This document shows positions 46,589 to 58,354 of a stretch of 64,000 nucleotides of DNA, one piece after another. Origin of the DNA: Brucella pituitosa (lineage in GTDB: Bacteria > Pseudomonadota > Alphaproteobacteria > Rhizobiales > Rhizobiaceae); NCBI RefSeq assembly GCF_003049685.1, contig NZ_PYSY02000001.1, forward strand, positions 2,339,501 through 2,403,500, given 5' to 3'. The notes below the pieces were generated by a model. The model ran no database searches and was not told where the DNA came from. It saw only the letters and a list, made by a program, of their open reading frames with translations. Position 1 is the first letter of the stretch; each line of letters starts with the position of its first letter. The position numbers were made by a program, and so were the translations under genes.

Positions 46589-47002
46589 TCAAAAAACCAG
46601 ATTGAAAAACATCAGCGCCAGCCCGGCCAGCGAACCGAGCCAGACCAGCGAGCGGATATAAGGAATACCCGCGAGATAAAGCGGAATATAGAGGAGGCGA
46701 CAGGCAAACCAGATCCACGCGCCGCAAAGCCCCCATCCTTGAGCATCGCCCTTGAACACAAGTGCCAAAGCGAGCGCAATGAAAGCGGGATAGGTTTCAC
46801 GGAAATTGTTGGAGGCGCGCTCCGCGCGACCGGCAAGATGACCGGTGGGTTTCAACCCTTGATCGCGCGGACCCGCATTCCATTTGGAGCCGAGTTCCTT
46901 CGTCGCCGTAAAACCCTGCAGGAGAATATGAACCACCAGCAGAACAACACTCCAGCCAATCAGCGGGAGAAAAGGCGACGCGGAAAACAAACCCGGCTCC
47001 AT
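46589..47002 (-). CDS. MAPEG-family membrane protein
   Basis: 137 residues with four transmembrane helices. Asn-x2-E-x2-PAF style motif (ASNNFRETYPAFIALAL) and GAWIWFACRLLYIPLYLAG match the bacterial MAPEG (YecN/YrlB-like) group, related to microsomal glutathione transferases. The bacterial members' substrates are mostly unknown. It begins 15 bases after sucB on the same strand and may ride on its transcript. Confidence 0.88.
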   Translation of the reverse strand: MEPGLFSASPFLPLIGWSVVLLVVHILLQGFTATKELGSKWNAGPRDQGLKPTGHLAGRAERASNNFRETYPAFIALALALVFKGDAQGWGLCGAWIWFACRLLYIPLYLAGIPYIRSLVWLGSLAGLALMFFNLVF

Positions 47003-47016
47003 TATTTTTTACCTTT

Positions 47017-48246
47017 TTAGAGATCGAGAACGAGACGTTCTGGATCTTCCAGGCTTTCCTTGACGCGGACGAGGAAGGTCACGGCTTCCTTGCCGTCAAC
47101 GATGCGGTGATCGTAGCTGAGAGCAAGATACATCATCGGACGGATGACGATCTGGCCGCCGACGACAACCGGACGATCCTGGATCTTGTGCATGCCGAGA
47201 ATGCCCGACTGCGGCGCATTGAGGATCGGCGAGGACATCAGCGAGCCGTAAACACCACCATTGGTGATGGTGAAGGTGCCGCCCTGCATGTCACCAACCG
47301 AAAGCGAACCGTCGCGTGCAGCTTTCGCAAGACGTCCCAGTTCCTTTTCAACACCAGCAATCGAAAGCTGATCGGCATCGCGGATGACAGGAACGACGAG
47401 GCCTTTGTCGGTGCCGACAGCCATGCCGACATGTGCAAAGTTCTTGTAGATGATGTCGTTGCCGTCGATCTCGGCGTTAACGGCCGGGATTTCCTTCAGC
47501 GCATGGGTCACGGCCTTCGTGAAGAAGCCCATGAAGCCGAGCTTCACGCCATGCTTCTTCTCGAAGACGTCCTTGTACTTGGTGCGCAGTTCCATGACCG
47601 CAGACATATCGACTTCGTTGTAAGTCGTGAGCATTGCAGCGGTGTTCTGAGCGTCTTTCAGACGACGTGCAATCGTCTGACGCAGGCGGGTCATCTTCAC
47701 GCGTTCTTCGCGCGATGCGTCGCCAGCCGACGATGCCGGACGGGCAGCAGCAGGTGCTGCGGCGGCAGCTGGAGCAGCCGAAACGCCCTTAGCAATAGCG
47801 TCGAGAACGTCGCCCTTGAGGACCTGACCGCGCTTGCCCGAACCTTCTACCTGATCAGCCGAAAGGCCATTTTCAGAAAGGATCTTGGAGGCAGCCGGTG
47901 CGGGCTGCATTGCTGGACCGGATGATGCAGAAGCGACAGGCGCCGATGCAGCAGGAGCAGCCGCTGCTGCCGGCTTGGCTTCTTCCTTCTTCGGAGCAGG
48001 TGCCGAACCCGCGCCCGAAATCTGACCGAGCAGAGCGTTTACTTCAACCGTGTCGCCTTCCTGCGCAACGATTTCAGCGAGAACGCCGGCTGCTGCCGCC
48101 GGAACTTCAATTGTCACCTTGTCGGTTTCCAGTTCCACCAGCGGTTCGTCAGCAGCGATAGCGTCGCCAACCTTCTTGAACCACTTTCCGATGGTTGCCT
48201 CAGTAACGGACTCCCCAAGCGTGGGAACGCGAATTTCGGTGGCCAT
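47017..48246 (-). CDS. sucB: 2-oxoglutarate dehydrogenase E2 (dihydrolipoyl succinyltransferase)
   Basis: 409 residues. Lipoyl domain 1-76 with K43 in ETDKVTIEV, an Ala/Pro linker, the E1/E3-binding domain ([19 protein letters not shown]), a second linker, and the catalytic core ending in [12 protein letters not shown] with His and Asp near 380. It forms the core of the complex with SucA and LpdA. Ninety bases after sucA; a 17-bp perfect hairpin lies in that gap. Confidence 0.97.
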   Translation of the reverse strand: MATEIRVPTLGESVTEATIGKWFKKVGDAIAADEPLVELETDKVTIEVPAAAAGVLAEIVAQEGDTVEVNALLGQISGAGSAPAPKKEEAKPAAAAAPAASAPVASASSGPAMQPAPAASKILSENGLSADQVEGSGKRGQVLKGDVLDAIAKGVSAAPAAAAAPAAARPASSAGDASREERVKMTRLRQTIARRLKDAQNTAAMLTTYNEVDMSAVMELRTKYKDVFEKKHGVKLGFMGFFTKAVTHALKEIPAVNAEIDGNDIIYKNFAHVGMAVGTDKGLVVPVIRDADQLSIAGVEKELGRLAKAARDGSLSVGDMQGGTFTITNGGVYGSLMSSPILNAPQSGILGMHKIQDRPVVVGGQIVIRPMMYLALSYDHRIVDGKEAVTFLVRVKESLEDPERLVLDL

Positions 48247-48290
48247 GGTTTCTTCTTCCGTGATCTTCGATCTTTAGATTTATGTTCAAT

Positions 48291-48328
48291 TCAGTAGGAA
48301 GCGGTTTTCACAAACCGCTTCCTACTGA
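48291..48328. promoter_or_regulatory. Perfect 17-bp hairpin between sucA and sucB
   Basis: TCAGTAGGAAGCGGTTT (48291-48307) and its exact complement (48312-48328) around a 4-base loop, lying 8 bases beyond the sucA stop. No T run follows on the minus strand, so it is more likely an mRNA-processing or stability element than a terminator. Its ends are unlike the A/C mosaic repeats. Confidence 0.7.
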
Positions 48329-48336
48329 CAAATTAA

Positions 48337-51300
48337 TTAGTTTCCGAGCGCATCCTCAAGGAAAGCCTCAAGCTGCGCAAGGTGCTTCGACATCAGACCC
48401 GTTGCAGGCGAAGCCGCTGCCGGACGACCGGTGTAGCGAACGCGCTGATGCTTGGCGTCGATATGTGCAAGAACCCATTCCAGATACGGATCGATGAACG
48501 ACCATGCACCCATGTTCTTCGGCTCTTCCTGACACCAGACGATTTCTGCCTGACGGAAGCGCGACAGCTCATTGATGAGCGCCTTGGCCGGGAATGGATA
48601 GAGCTGTTCGACACGCAGCAGGTAGACATCGTCGATGCCACGCTTTTCGCGCTCTTCATAAAGATCGTAATAGACCTTGCCCGAGCACAGAACCACGCGA
48701 CGGATCTTGCCGTCCTTCTGAAGCTTGATGCCATCGCCCTTGTTGTACTGCGCATCATCCCAAAGCAGACGGTGGAACGAAGAATCGCCCGACAGTTCGT
48801 TGAGGCTCGACACAGCACGCTTGTGGCGCAACAGCGACTTCGGCGTCATCATGATGAGCGGCTTGCGGAAGTCACGCTTCATCTGACGGCGCAGGATATG
48901 GAAGTAGTTAGCCGGCGTCGTAACGTTGGCCACCTGCATGTTGTCTTCCGCACACATCTGCAACCAGCGTTCGAGACGTGCCGAGGAATGCTCAGGACCC
49001 TGACCTTCATAGCCATGCGGCAGAAGGCAAACGAGACCCGACATACGCAGCCACTTGCGTTCACCCGACGAGATGAACTGATCGAAGACGACCTGTGCAC
49101 CGTTGGCGAAATCGCCGAACTGGGCTTCCCAGAGAACCAGTGCACGCGGATCGGACAGCGAATAGCCGTATTCGTAGCCGAGCACCGCTTCTTCCGAAAG
49201 CATCGAGTTGATGGCTTCGTAGATCGCCTGCCCCTTCTGAATGTTGTTCAGAGGAATATAGCGGTTCTGGGTTTCCTGATCATAGAGAACCGTGTGGCGC
49301 TGCGAGAAGGTGCCGCGTTCCACGTCCTGACCGGACAGGCGGATCGGGCTTCCTTCGGAAACCAGAGAACCGAATGCCAGCGATTCAGCCGTTGCCCAAT
49401 CGATGCCTTCGCCGGTATCGATCATCTTGGCGCGGTTATCGAGGAAGCGCTGGATCGTGCGATGGACGTTGAAGTCCTTCGGAACTTCAACGAGCTTTTT
49501 GCCGATTTCCTTGAGCGTCTTGATCGGAACGCCGGTCTTGCCGCGGCGCTGTTCGTCGGCATTGTCTGCCGTACGCAGACCACTCCACGCACCGTCAAAC
49601 CAGTCAGCCTTGTTCGGCTTATAGCTCTGGCCTGCTTCGAATTCCTGCTCAAGCTTTTCGCGCCAGTCAGCCTTCATCTTGTCGATATCAGGCTGTGCAA
49701 GCAGACCTTCAGCCATCAGCTTGTCGCTGTAAAGCTGCACAGTGGTCTTGTGCGCGCGGATTTCCTTATACATCAACGGCTGGGTGAATGAAGGCTCGTC
49801 ACCTTCATTATGGCCAAAGCGACGGTAGCAGAACATGTCGATGACTACCGGCTTGTGGAAGATCATGCGGAATTCCATCGCAACCTTGGCTGCGAACACA
49901 ACCGCTTCCGGATCGTCACCATTGACGTGGAAGATCGGCGCTTCAATCATCTTCGCCACATCCGACGGATAAGGCGACGAACGCGAGAAGGCCGGATTGG
50001 TGGTGAAGCCGATCTGGTTGTTTATGATGAAGTGCAGCGTACCGCCAACGCGGTGGCCCTTCAGGCCGGAAAGCCCAAGACACTCTGCAACAACACCCTG
50101 ACCTGCGAAAGCAGCATCGCCGTGCAGCAGCAGCGGCAGAACCTTGGCGCGTTCCGTCAGTGGCACCATATCGTCGCGGGTGCGGCCAACAAGCAGATCC
50201 TGCTTGGCGCGTGCCTTGCCCATGACGACCGGGTTGACGATTTCAAGATGCGACGGGTTGGCGGTCAGCGAAAGGTGAACCTTGTTGCCGTCGAACTCAC
50301 GGTCCGACGAAGCACCAAGGTGATACTTCACGTCGCCCGAACCTTCGACGTCGTCCGGTGCGTAAGAACCGCCCTTGAACTCGTGGAAGATTGCGCGATG
50401 CGGCTTGCCCATAACCTGAGAAAGCACGTTCAGACGACCGCGGTGCGCCATGCCGAGCACGACTTCCTTGAGGCCCATCTGACCGCCACGCTTGACGATC
50501 TGTTCCAGCGCCGGGATCAGCGATTCACCGCCATCAAGACCGAAACGCTTGGTGCCCTTGTACTTCACGTCGATGAACTGTTCGAAACCTTCAGCTTCGA
50601 TCAGCTTCGACAGAATGGCCTTCTTGCCTTCAGCAGTGAAAGCATAGCCTTTGTCCGGACCTTCGATGCGTTCCTGAATCCAGGCCTTTTCGACCGGATC
50701 GGAAATGTGCATGAATTCAACGCCGATATTGCCGCAATAAGTGCGCTTGAGGATTTCAAGCATCTGCGGAACAGTTGCGTATTCAAGACCAAGAACATTG
50801 TCGATGAAGATCTTGCGGTCATAATCGGCAGGCGTGAAGCCATAGGTTGCCGGATCAAGTTCGCTGAAATCATTTGGCTTTTCAGCAAGACCGAGCGGAT
50901 CGAGATTGGCATGCAGATGGCCACGCATACGATAAGCGCGGATCATCATGATGGCGCGAACGCTGTCGCGTGCAGCCTGTGCAATCTCTTCCGAAGTCAG
51001 TGCGGCAGCAGAAGCGGACTTGGCATCGCCTTTAGCGGCCTTGCCCTTCAGCTTGTCGGTCACATGCTTTTCAACATCGGCCCAGTTGCCATCGAGCGCA
51101 GATACCAGCTCGCCATTAGCCTGAATTGGCCAGTTCTTGCGGGTCCAGCTCGCGCCCTGTGCGTTTTTGCGCACATCGTCGGCGTCGTCTTTCAGCTGCG
51201 CGAAGAAATCGCGCCACTCTGCATCGACCGAGTTGGGATCATCCTCATACTTGGCGTAAAGTTCCTCGATATAATCGGCATTGCCGCCATAGAGGAACGA

Positions 51301-51342
51301 GGTAAGGGCGAAAACGTCGTTGGCTTGTTCTTGCCTTGCCAT
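48337..51342 (-). CDS. sucA: 2-oxoglutarate dehydrogenase E1
   Basis: Thiamine-diphosphate enzyme that decarboxylates 2-oxoglutarate, 1001 residues. N-terminal E2-binding segment (FLYGGNADYIEELYAKY), the ThDP half with GMAHRGRLNVL, HGDAAFAGQGVV and NNQIGFTT, then the transketolase-like half with YGYSLSDPRALVLWEAQFGDF and a final QEEPKNMGAW. Intact and of normal length. Preceded by a 299-base gap after sucD containing a palindrome and a hairpin. Confidence 0.98.
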   Translation of the reverse strand: MARQEQANDVFALTSFLYGGNADYIEELYAKYEDDPNSVDAEWRDFFAQLKDDADDVRKNAQGASWTRKNWPIQANGELVSALDGNWADVEKHVTDKLKGKAAKGDAKSASAAALTSEEIAQAARDSVRAIMMIRAYRMRGHLHANLDPLGLAEKPNDFSELDPATYGFTPADYDRKIFIDNVLGLEYATVPQMLEILKRTYCGNIGVEFMHISDPVEKAWIQERIEGPDKGYAFTAEGKKAILSKLIEAEGFEQFIDVKYKGTKRFGLDGGESLIPALEQIVKRGGQMGLKEVVLGMAHRGRLNVLSQVMGKPHRAIFHEFKGGSYAPDDVEGSGDVKYHLGASSDREFDGNKVHLSLTANPSHLEIVNPVVMGKARAKQDLLVGRTRDDMVPLTERAKVLPLLLHGDAAFAGQGVVAECLGLSGLKGHRVGGTLHFIINNQIGFTTNPAFSRSSPYPSDVAKMIEAPIFHVNGDDPEAVVFAAKVAMEFRMIFHKPVVIDMFCYRRFGHNEGDEPSFTQPLMYKEIRAHKTTVQLYSDKLMAEGLLAQPDIDKMKADWREKLEQEFEAGQSYKPNKADWFDGAWSGLRTADNADEQRRGKTGVPIKTLKEIGKKLVEVPKDFNVHRTIQRFLDNRAKMIDTGEGIDWATAESLAFGSLVSEGSPIRLSGQDVERGTFSQRHTVLYDQETQNRYIPLNNIQKGQAIYEAINSMLSEEAVLGYEYGYSLSDPRALVLWEAQFGDFANGAQVVFDQFISSGERKWLRMSGLVCLLPHGYEGQGPEHSSARLERWLQMCAEDNMQVANVTTPANYFHILRRQMKRDFRKPLIMMTPKSLLRHKRAVSSLNELSGDSSFHRLLWDDAQYNKGDGIKLQKDGKIRRVVLCSGKVYYDLYEEREKRGIDDVYLLRVEQLYPFPAKALINELSRFRQAEIVWCQEEPKNMGAWSFIDPYLEWVLAHIDAKHQRVRYTGRPAAASPATGLMSKHLAQLEAFLEDALGN

Positions 51343-51641
51343 AACCTAATCCGGAGCCTCCGCTCCGTCTCCTTGTAGTAGCTCATCATGCGCGGGCCGG
51401 AAGCTCTCTCAACTTCATCCCTCACGCCGCCGGGGAGGAACCACAACAGACCCCGGCAAACTCGATCACAAACTCAATTCCTGCGGAAGAATGATGGCCA
51501 AAGCCTGACATTCTCTTAAACCGGCCGTATCCGGTCTTCTTGCGCGCATCTTATCCGAAAACCGTTTCACACTTTTCGGGATGCGCTTTCCCCGGCAGCA
51601 GCTTTCGCCACTGCCGGGGCATTTCAATCAGCAATGCGATC
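51343..51641. other. Intergenic region between sucD and sucA
   Basis: Both genes are on the minus strand. Contents from the sucD side: a hairpin CCCCGGCAG/CTGCCGGGG (51590-51619), the A-type palindrome 51544-51586, then about 200 bases of GC-rich DNA without a gene. A short inverted pair ggagcc/ggctcc sits in the sucA leader (51354-51366). No U run follows the first hairpin, so read-through from sucD into sucA is possible. Confidence 0.55.
51544..51586. repeat. Palindromic mosaic repeat, A-type hairpin, sucD-sucA gap
   Basis: gcgcatcttatccgaaaacc ... cttttcgggatgcgc, the reverse orientation of the units at 370-414 and 57330-57374. Confidence 0.75.
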
Positions 51642-52544
51642 TCAGCCCTTGAGGACTTCAACCAGCGTCTTGCCAAGCTGTGCTGGCGAAGGAGACACGC
51701 GAATGCCAGCCGATTCCATGGCTGCAATCTTGTCTTCTGCGCCGCCCTTGCCACCGGAGATCACGGCGCCAGCATGGCCCATGGTGCGTCCGGCAGGAGC
51801 CGTACGGCCAGCGATGAAGCCAACCATTGGCTTCTTGCGACCGCGCTTTGCTTCGTCCTTCAGGAACTGCGCTGCTTCTTCTTCAGCGGAGCCACCGATT
51901 TCACCGATCATGACGATCGACTTGGTTTCATCGTCGGCGAGGAACATTTCCAGCACGTCGATGAACTCGGTACCCTTGACCGGATCGCCGCCGATACCGA
52001 CAGCAGTGGTCTGGCCGAGGCCTTCGTTCGAGGTTTGGAACACTGCCTCATAGGTAAGTGTGCCGGAGCGGGATACAACACCCACCGAACCCTTCTTGAA
52101 GATATTGCCCGGCATGATGCCGATCTTGCATTCTTCAGGGGTCAGGATACCCGGGCAGTTTGGTCCGAGCAGGCGCGATTTTGAGCGTTCCAGACGCTCC
52201 TTGACGCGAACCATGTCCATGACCGGAATGCCTTCGGTGATGCAGACGATGAAGCCGACTTCAGCTTCAATCGCTTCGATGATTGCGTCCGCTGCACCTG
52301 CCGGCGGAACGTAGATCACCGATGCGTCTGCACCTGTGCGTTCCTTGGCTTCTGCAACAGTTGCGAAGATCGGAAGCTTTTCGCCTTTCGAACCTTCCCA
52401 GGTTTCGCCACCCTTTTTCCGGTGGATACCGCCGACCATCTGCGTGCCATAATAAGCAAGCGCCTGTTCGGTGTGGAAAGTACCGGTCTTGCCGGTCAGG
52501 CCCTGTACGAGAACCTTGGTGTCCTTGTTAACGAGAATGGACAT
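51642..52544 (-). CDS. sucD: Succinyl-CoA synthetase alpha subunit
   Basis: 300 residues. CoA-binding Rossmann start [20 protein letters not shown], and [20 protein letters not shown] with the phosphorylated His. Works with SucC to interconvert succinyl-CoA and succinate with nucleotide. The ATG at 52544 follows the sucC stop by three bases, so the two subunits are co-translated. Confidence 0.98.
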   Translation of the reverse strand: MSILVNKDTKVLVQGLTGKTGTFHTEQALAYYGTQMVGGIHRKKGGETWEGSKGEKLPIFATVAEAKERTGADASVIYVPPAGAADAIIEAIEAEVGFIVCITEGIPVMDMVRVKERLERSKSRLLGPNCPGILTPEECKIGIMPGNIFKKGSVGVVSRSGTLTYEAVFQTSNEGLGQTTAVGIGGDPVKGTEFIDVLEMFLADDETKSIVMIGEIGGSAEEEAAQFLKDEAKRGRKKPMVGFIAGRTAPAGRTMGHAGAVISGGKGGAEDKIAAMESAGIRVSPSPAQLGKTLVEVLKG

Positions 52545-52547
52545 GCC

Positions 52548-53744
<1,197 letters not shown>

Positions 53745-53825
53745 CTGGTTGTCCTCTACGGATTCCCGGCCCTTTCAACTGAGCCGGTACGGCCCGAATC
53801 TTCGACCGATAATTGACAGCCGGAA

Positions 53826-53859
53826 AAGGCCGGGCCACGCTCAAGAGCGATCCGGCCTT
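53826..53859 (-). terminator. Terminator or attenuator between mdh and sucC
   Basis: Arms AAGGCCGG / CCGGCCTT with a further inner pair gctc/gagc, 10 bases after the mdh stop, followed on the minus strand by TTTTCC. Strong hairpin with a short U tract. Confidence 0.65.
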
Positions 53860-53868
53860 GTCTGGAAC

Positions 53869-55229
<1,361 letters not shown>

Positions 55230-56393
55230 TCAGCCTTTTGTTTTCTCGGAAAATGCATCGAGATATTCCGCGCTCTGCATTTCAAACAGGCGCGACGCTG
55301 TGCGATCAAACTCGAAAGCCTCCACACCCTGCTTTGCTTCATAGAGCTTTTCAGGTTGCGCTTCGGCGGAGATGAACAACCGCGCATGATGATCATAAAG
55401 CACGTCGATCAGCAGAATGAAGCGCTTGGCCTCATTGCGGCGTGAATGGTCGAGCACCGGCACATCATCAATGAACAGCGTCTGATAGCGTGTGACGATG
55501 GCGATATAATCGTTTGCTGCGAGCGGCTGCGCGCAAAGCTCGCTGAAGGTGAAACGTGCCGCTCCCGGCACCGCGTGACGCACGGGAATGTCGCGACCCT
55601 TGATATGGACGACATCAGACTTTTCTTGCCGACCATTTTTATGGGCAGCCCATGCCGCATCCATGCGTTTGGTCGTCTCGGAATTAAGTGGCGTCAGATA
55701 AACCGGCTGACGATCGAGCTTTTCCAGACGGTAATCGGTGCGCGAATCGAGATTGATTACATCGACATGCTGCTTGAGGATATTGACGAATGGCAGGAAG
55801 AGCTGGCGGTTCAGCCCGTCGCGATAGAGATTGTCAGGTGCAACATTGGATGTTGCGATCAACACCACGCCGCGTGCAAACAAGGCGCTGAACAGACGCG
55901 ACAGGATCATCGCATCGGCAATATCGGTCACGGTGAACTCGTCAAAGCAAAGCACCCATGCCTGTTCGGCGAGAGCTTCTGCGACTGGCGGGATCGGGTC
56001 TTCCTGCTTGGTTTCGCCCCGCTTCAAGGCCTGACGATGCGCATTGATGCGCTCATGCGCGTCAGCCATAAAATCATTGAAGTGCGCGCGGCGTTTGCGT
56101 TCGACCGGCAAAAGCTGAAAGAACATGTCCATCAGCATGGTCTTGCCGCGCCCGACTTCGCCGTGCACATAGAGCCCCTTAACGATTGCGACTTCCTTGC
56201 GCTTGCCGAACAGCCAGCCAAGTGCACTCGACTTGCGTGACAAACGCTTGGTGCAAACTTCTTCGATCAGGCGATCATAGCGTTTGGTGAGCTCAAGCTG
56301 CGCTGGATCGACTTCAACTTCGCCTGCCCTCACCAGCGCATCATAATGCTCGCTGACCGAGGGGAACGCTTTCAGATTACCGTCGAAAGACAT
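55230..56393 (-). CDS. zapE: Cell-division protein ZapE (AFG1-like ATPase)
   Basis: AAA+-type ATPase of 387 residues that modulates FtsZ in other bacteria; the mitochondrial relative is AFG1/LACE1. Walker A GLYVHGEVGRGKTMLMD with Walker B VLCFDEFTVTD are clear, and TSNVAPDNLYRDGLNR is sensor-like and typical of this family. C-terminal end KPQRLEFE-like region is shorter here. Convention in alphaproteobacteria is zapE just upstream of mdh, as seen. Confidence 0.93.
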   Translation of the reverse strand: MSFDGNLKAFPSVSEHYDALVRAGEVEVDPAQLELTKRYDRLIEEVCTKRLSRKSSALGWLFGKRKEVAIVKGLYVHGEVGRGKTMLMDMFFQLLPVERKRRAHFNDFMADAHERINAHRQALKRGETKQEDPIPPVAEALAEQAWVLCFDEFTVTDIADAMILSRLFSALFARGVVLIATSNVAPDNLYRDGLNRQLFLPFVNILKQHVDVINLDSRTDYRLEKLDRQPVYLTPLNSETTKRMDAAWAAHKNGRQEKSDVVHIKGRDIPVRHAVPGAARFTFSELCAQPLAANDYIAIVTRYQTLFIDDVPVLDHSRRNEAKRFILLIDVLYDHHARLFISAEAQPEKLYEAKQGVEAFEFDRTASRLFEMQSAEYLDAFSEKTKG

Positions 56394-56475
56394 GATTGCT
56401 TCCGTTCAACCTTTCAATTGCAAAAACGGCGGACCATCTCGCGATGATCCGCCTGTCTTTAAGCGAAAGAACCTC

Positions 56476-57012
56476 TTAGCGCGACAGCGAAACTGCCTGA
56501 CCGCCTGTGGTCTGACCATCGAAACGGCCCTGACCGGAAGAATAGAGCGTCGCGACGGTTCCGCCATTCGCATCATAAAGCGAAAGCTGCTTGCCGCTGA
56601 CCGACCACGAAGCAAGGCTTCCAAGTTCGCCTGGGCAACGCAGCGGACCCGCGCGGAAACCCTGACCATACTTGGTCTGTGGTGTTGCGATCTTACAATT
56701 CTGACCGGCAAGCGATGCATTCCACACACCGGCTACCGTACCCGGCGTCAGATCAGGCGCTGATTCGGGCGGCAGGCTTGCAACCTGCGTGCCAGCGGCT
56801 GGCTGCGACATGTCAGTGGTCGGCGCGGTTGGGAACGAATTTGGAGCGCTGAGATTACCAGACTGTACGGAACTGACAGGAGCAGATTTCAGCGGTGCTG
56901 GCGGCGGCGGCGATGCATTGTTGTCAAAGCCTCCGACCCGGGAGCTTTGGCAACCGGCCAAAATGACGCCCGCTGCAGCAATGCTGAGCAAACTTGCTTT
57001 TGAAATTCCCAT
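56476..57012 (-). CDS. omp19: Outer-membrane lipoprotein Omp19 (protease inhibitor Inh-like)
   Basis: 178 residues. Lipoprotein signal peptide with lipobox ILAGC (Cys about 20), a Pro/Ser-rich flexible stretch to about 90, then the AprI/Inh-like barrel: GVWNASLAGQNCKIATPQT and FRAGPLRCPGELGSLASW with two Cys forming a disulfide, ending SGQGRFDGQTTGGQAVSLSR. It is the counterpart of Brucella Omp19, a protease inhibitor and protective antigen, but with visible differences in the linker. Start MGISKASLLS at 57012. Confidence 0.95.
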   Translation of the reverse strand: MGISKASLLSIAAAGVILAGCQSSRVGGFDNNASPPPPAPLKSAPVSSVQSGNLSAPNSFPTAPTTDMSQPAAGTQVASLPPESAPDLTPGTVAGVWNASLAGQNCKIATPQTKYGQGFRAGPLRCPGELGSLASWSVSGKQLSLYDANGGTVATLYSSGQGRFDGQTTGGQAVSLSR

Positions 57013-57466
57013 CTGGTTCTCCAATTTCATCATGTTCGTGGGGCCAATTATTCGGGGGAGTGCCCCTCGCACTGTCGAGTTTGAAGACTCGACCTAAAAA
57101 CAATATTGCACCGATAAAATGGCGATATGGTTAAAAAATCAACTGTGCAATGAGGCAAATATGGATGAGATCGCATCAAGAAGACTTGAAATAGCTTAGA
57201 AATTTTCAAAATGGCGCAGGAAGGACACAGTTTTTGAGCAATCTGCAATTCCTGAAGATGGTCAACCAATACCAGTGCGGCCAAAAGCGCGCCGGTACTG
57301 GCAATTTGTGGGCTTTTCCGCCATATAGGGCGCATCCCGAAAAGTGTGAAACGGTTTTCGGACTAAGATGCGCCTTAAAACAAATAAGTCGGAGCGCAGA
57401 TCTGATCAAATCAGATCGAAACGCGCTCCAGAGCCTTTCCGATATAGACAGGACCCGGAACCAGCA
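57013..57466. other. Intergenic region between omp19 and dapF
   Basis: 454 bases between divergent genes. Left part (57013-57200) is AT-rich and should contain the omp19 promoter. The right part holds the complete A-linker-C palindromic repeat at 57330-57430, after which only 36 bases remain to the dapF start. Between them, 57200-57325, I find no gene. Confidence 0.6.
57330..57430. repeat. Complete palindromic mosaic repeat upstream of dapF
   Basis: A hairpin gcgcatcccgaaaagtgtg ... ctaagatgcgc, linker cttaaaacaaataagtc, C hairpin ggagcgcagatctgatc ... cagatcgaaacgcgctcc. Same order as 12676-12780. Confidence 0.85.
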
Positions 57467-58354
57467 ATGAGCAAGGCTATCTTCGCCAAGATGAACGGAC
57501 TCGGCAACAAAATCATAGTTGCCGATATGCGCGGACGCAGCGATCATATCGCGCCGACCGCTGCAATCCGTCTGGCAGGCGATGAGGCAACCTCGTTTGA
57601 CCAGATCATGGCCATCCATGATCCCCAAACACCCGGCACCGATCATTATATCGAGATCATCAATTGCGATGGTACGCAGGCGCAGGCTTGCGGCAATGGC
57701 ACTCGCTGCGTTGTGCAATGGCTTTCCAACGAAAGCGGTAAACAGAACTATATCTTCCAGACGCTGGCTGGCATCCTGACCGCCAATGAGCATGAAGATG
57801 GGCTGATCACGGTCGATATGGGAAAGCCGCATTTCGGCTGGCAGGAAATCCCCCTCGCCCATGAAGTTGACGACACGCGTGCCATCAACCTCACTGCCGG
57901 CCCTGCAGACGCTCCCGTCCTGCAATCACCATCGATTGCCTCCATGGGCAATCCGCATGCGATCTTCTGGGTCGAGAACGACGTCTGGACCTATGCGCTC
58001 GATCAGTATGGACCGGGGCTGGAACACGATCCGATCTTCCCGGAACGCGCCAATATTTCTATTGCGCAAGTTTCATCACGCGAAAACATCAACCTGCGCA
58101 CATGGGAACGCGGTGCCGGGCTTACGCTTGCTTGCGGTTCTGCGGCCTGTGCTGCTGCCGTTTCGGGCGCGCGCACTGGCCGCACCGAGCGTGAGGTTAC
58201 AGTCAACGTCCCCGGTGGCCCTATCAAGATCGAATGGCGCGAGGATGATCACGTCATGATGACCGGCCCCGCTGAGTGGGAATTTGATGGCACATTCGAT
58301 CCTGCAACCGGCGCATGGGAGTACGCCCCAAAGACTAGCCGGGGAGCTGCCTGA
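57467..58354 (+). CDS. dapF: Diaminopimelate epimerase
   Basis: Interconverts LL- and meso-diaminopimelate for lysine and peptidoglycan, 295 residues. Two catalytic Cys: C75 in QACGNGTRC and the second in [14 protein letters not shown]. The opening [18 protein letters not shown] has NK where many bacteria have ND, as in other rhizobia. A repeat lies just upstream, leaving little room for a promoter. Stop overlaps mtaB's ATG by one base. Confidence 0.96.
   Translation: MSKAIFAKMNGLGNKIIVADMRGRSDHIAPTAAIRLAGDEATSFDQIMAIHDPQTPGTDHYIEIINCDGTQAQACGNGTRCVVQWLSNESGKQNYIFQTLAGILTANEHEDGLITVDMGKPHFGWQEIPLAHEVDDTRAINLTAGPADAPVLQSPSIASMGNPHAIFWVENDVWTYALDQYGPGLEHDPIFPERANISIAQVSSRENINLRTWERGAGLTLACGSAACAAAVSGARTGRTEREVTVNVPGGPIKIEWREDDHVMMTGPAEWEFDGTFDPATGAWEYAPKTSRGAA

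Noticed and set aside
49810-51378. 522-codon open frame on the plus strand opposite sucA, with a 469-codon neighbour at 48382-49791
   Set aside because: Both lie wholly opposite intact sucA, whose codon bias leaves the antisense frame open; the translations have no domain, signal or ribosome site.
51590-51619. Hairpin after sucD considered as a terminator
   Set aside because: Strong stem but the minus-strand sequence after it is GAAAGCGC, with no U run, so termination is not supported.
57206-57925. 239-codon minus frame running from the dapF region into the omp19 gap
   Set aside because: Mostly complementary to dapF plus the mosaic repeat; no domain or start signal.
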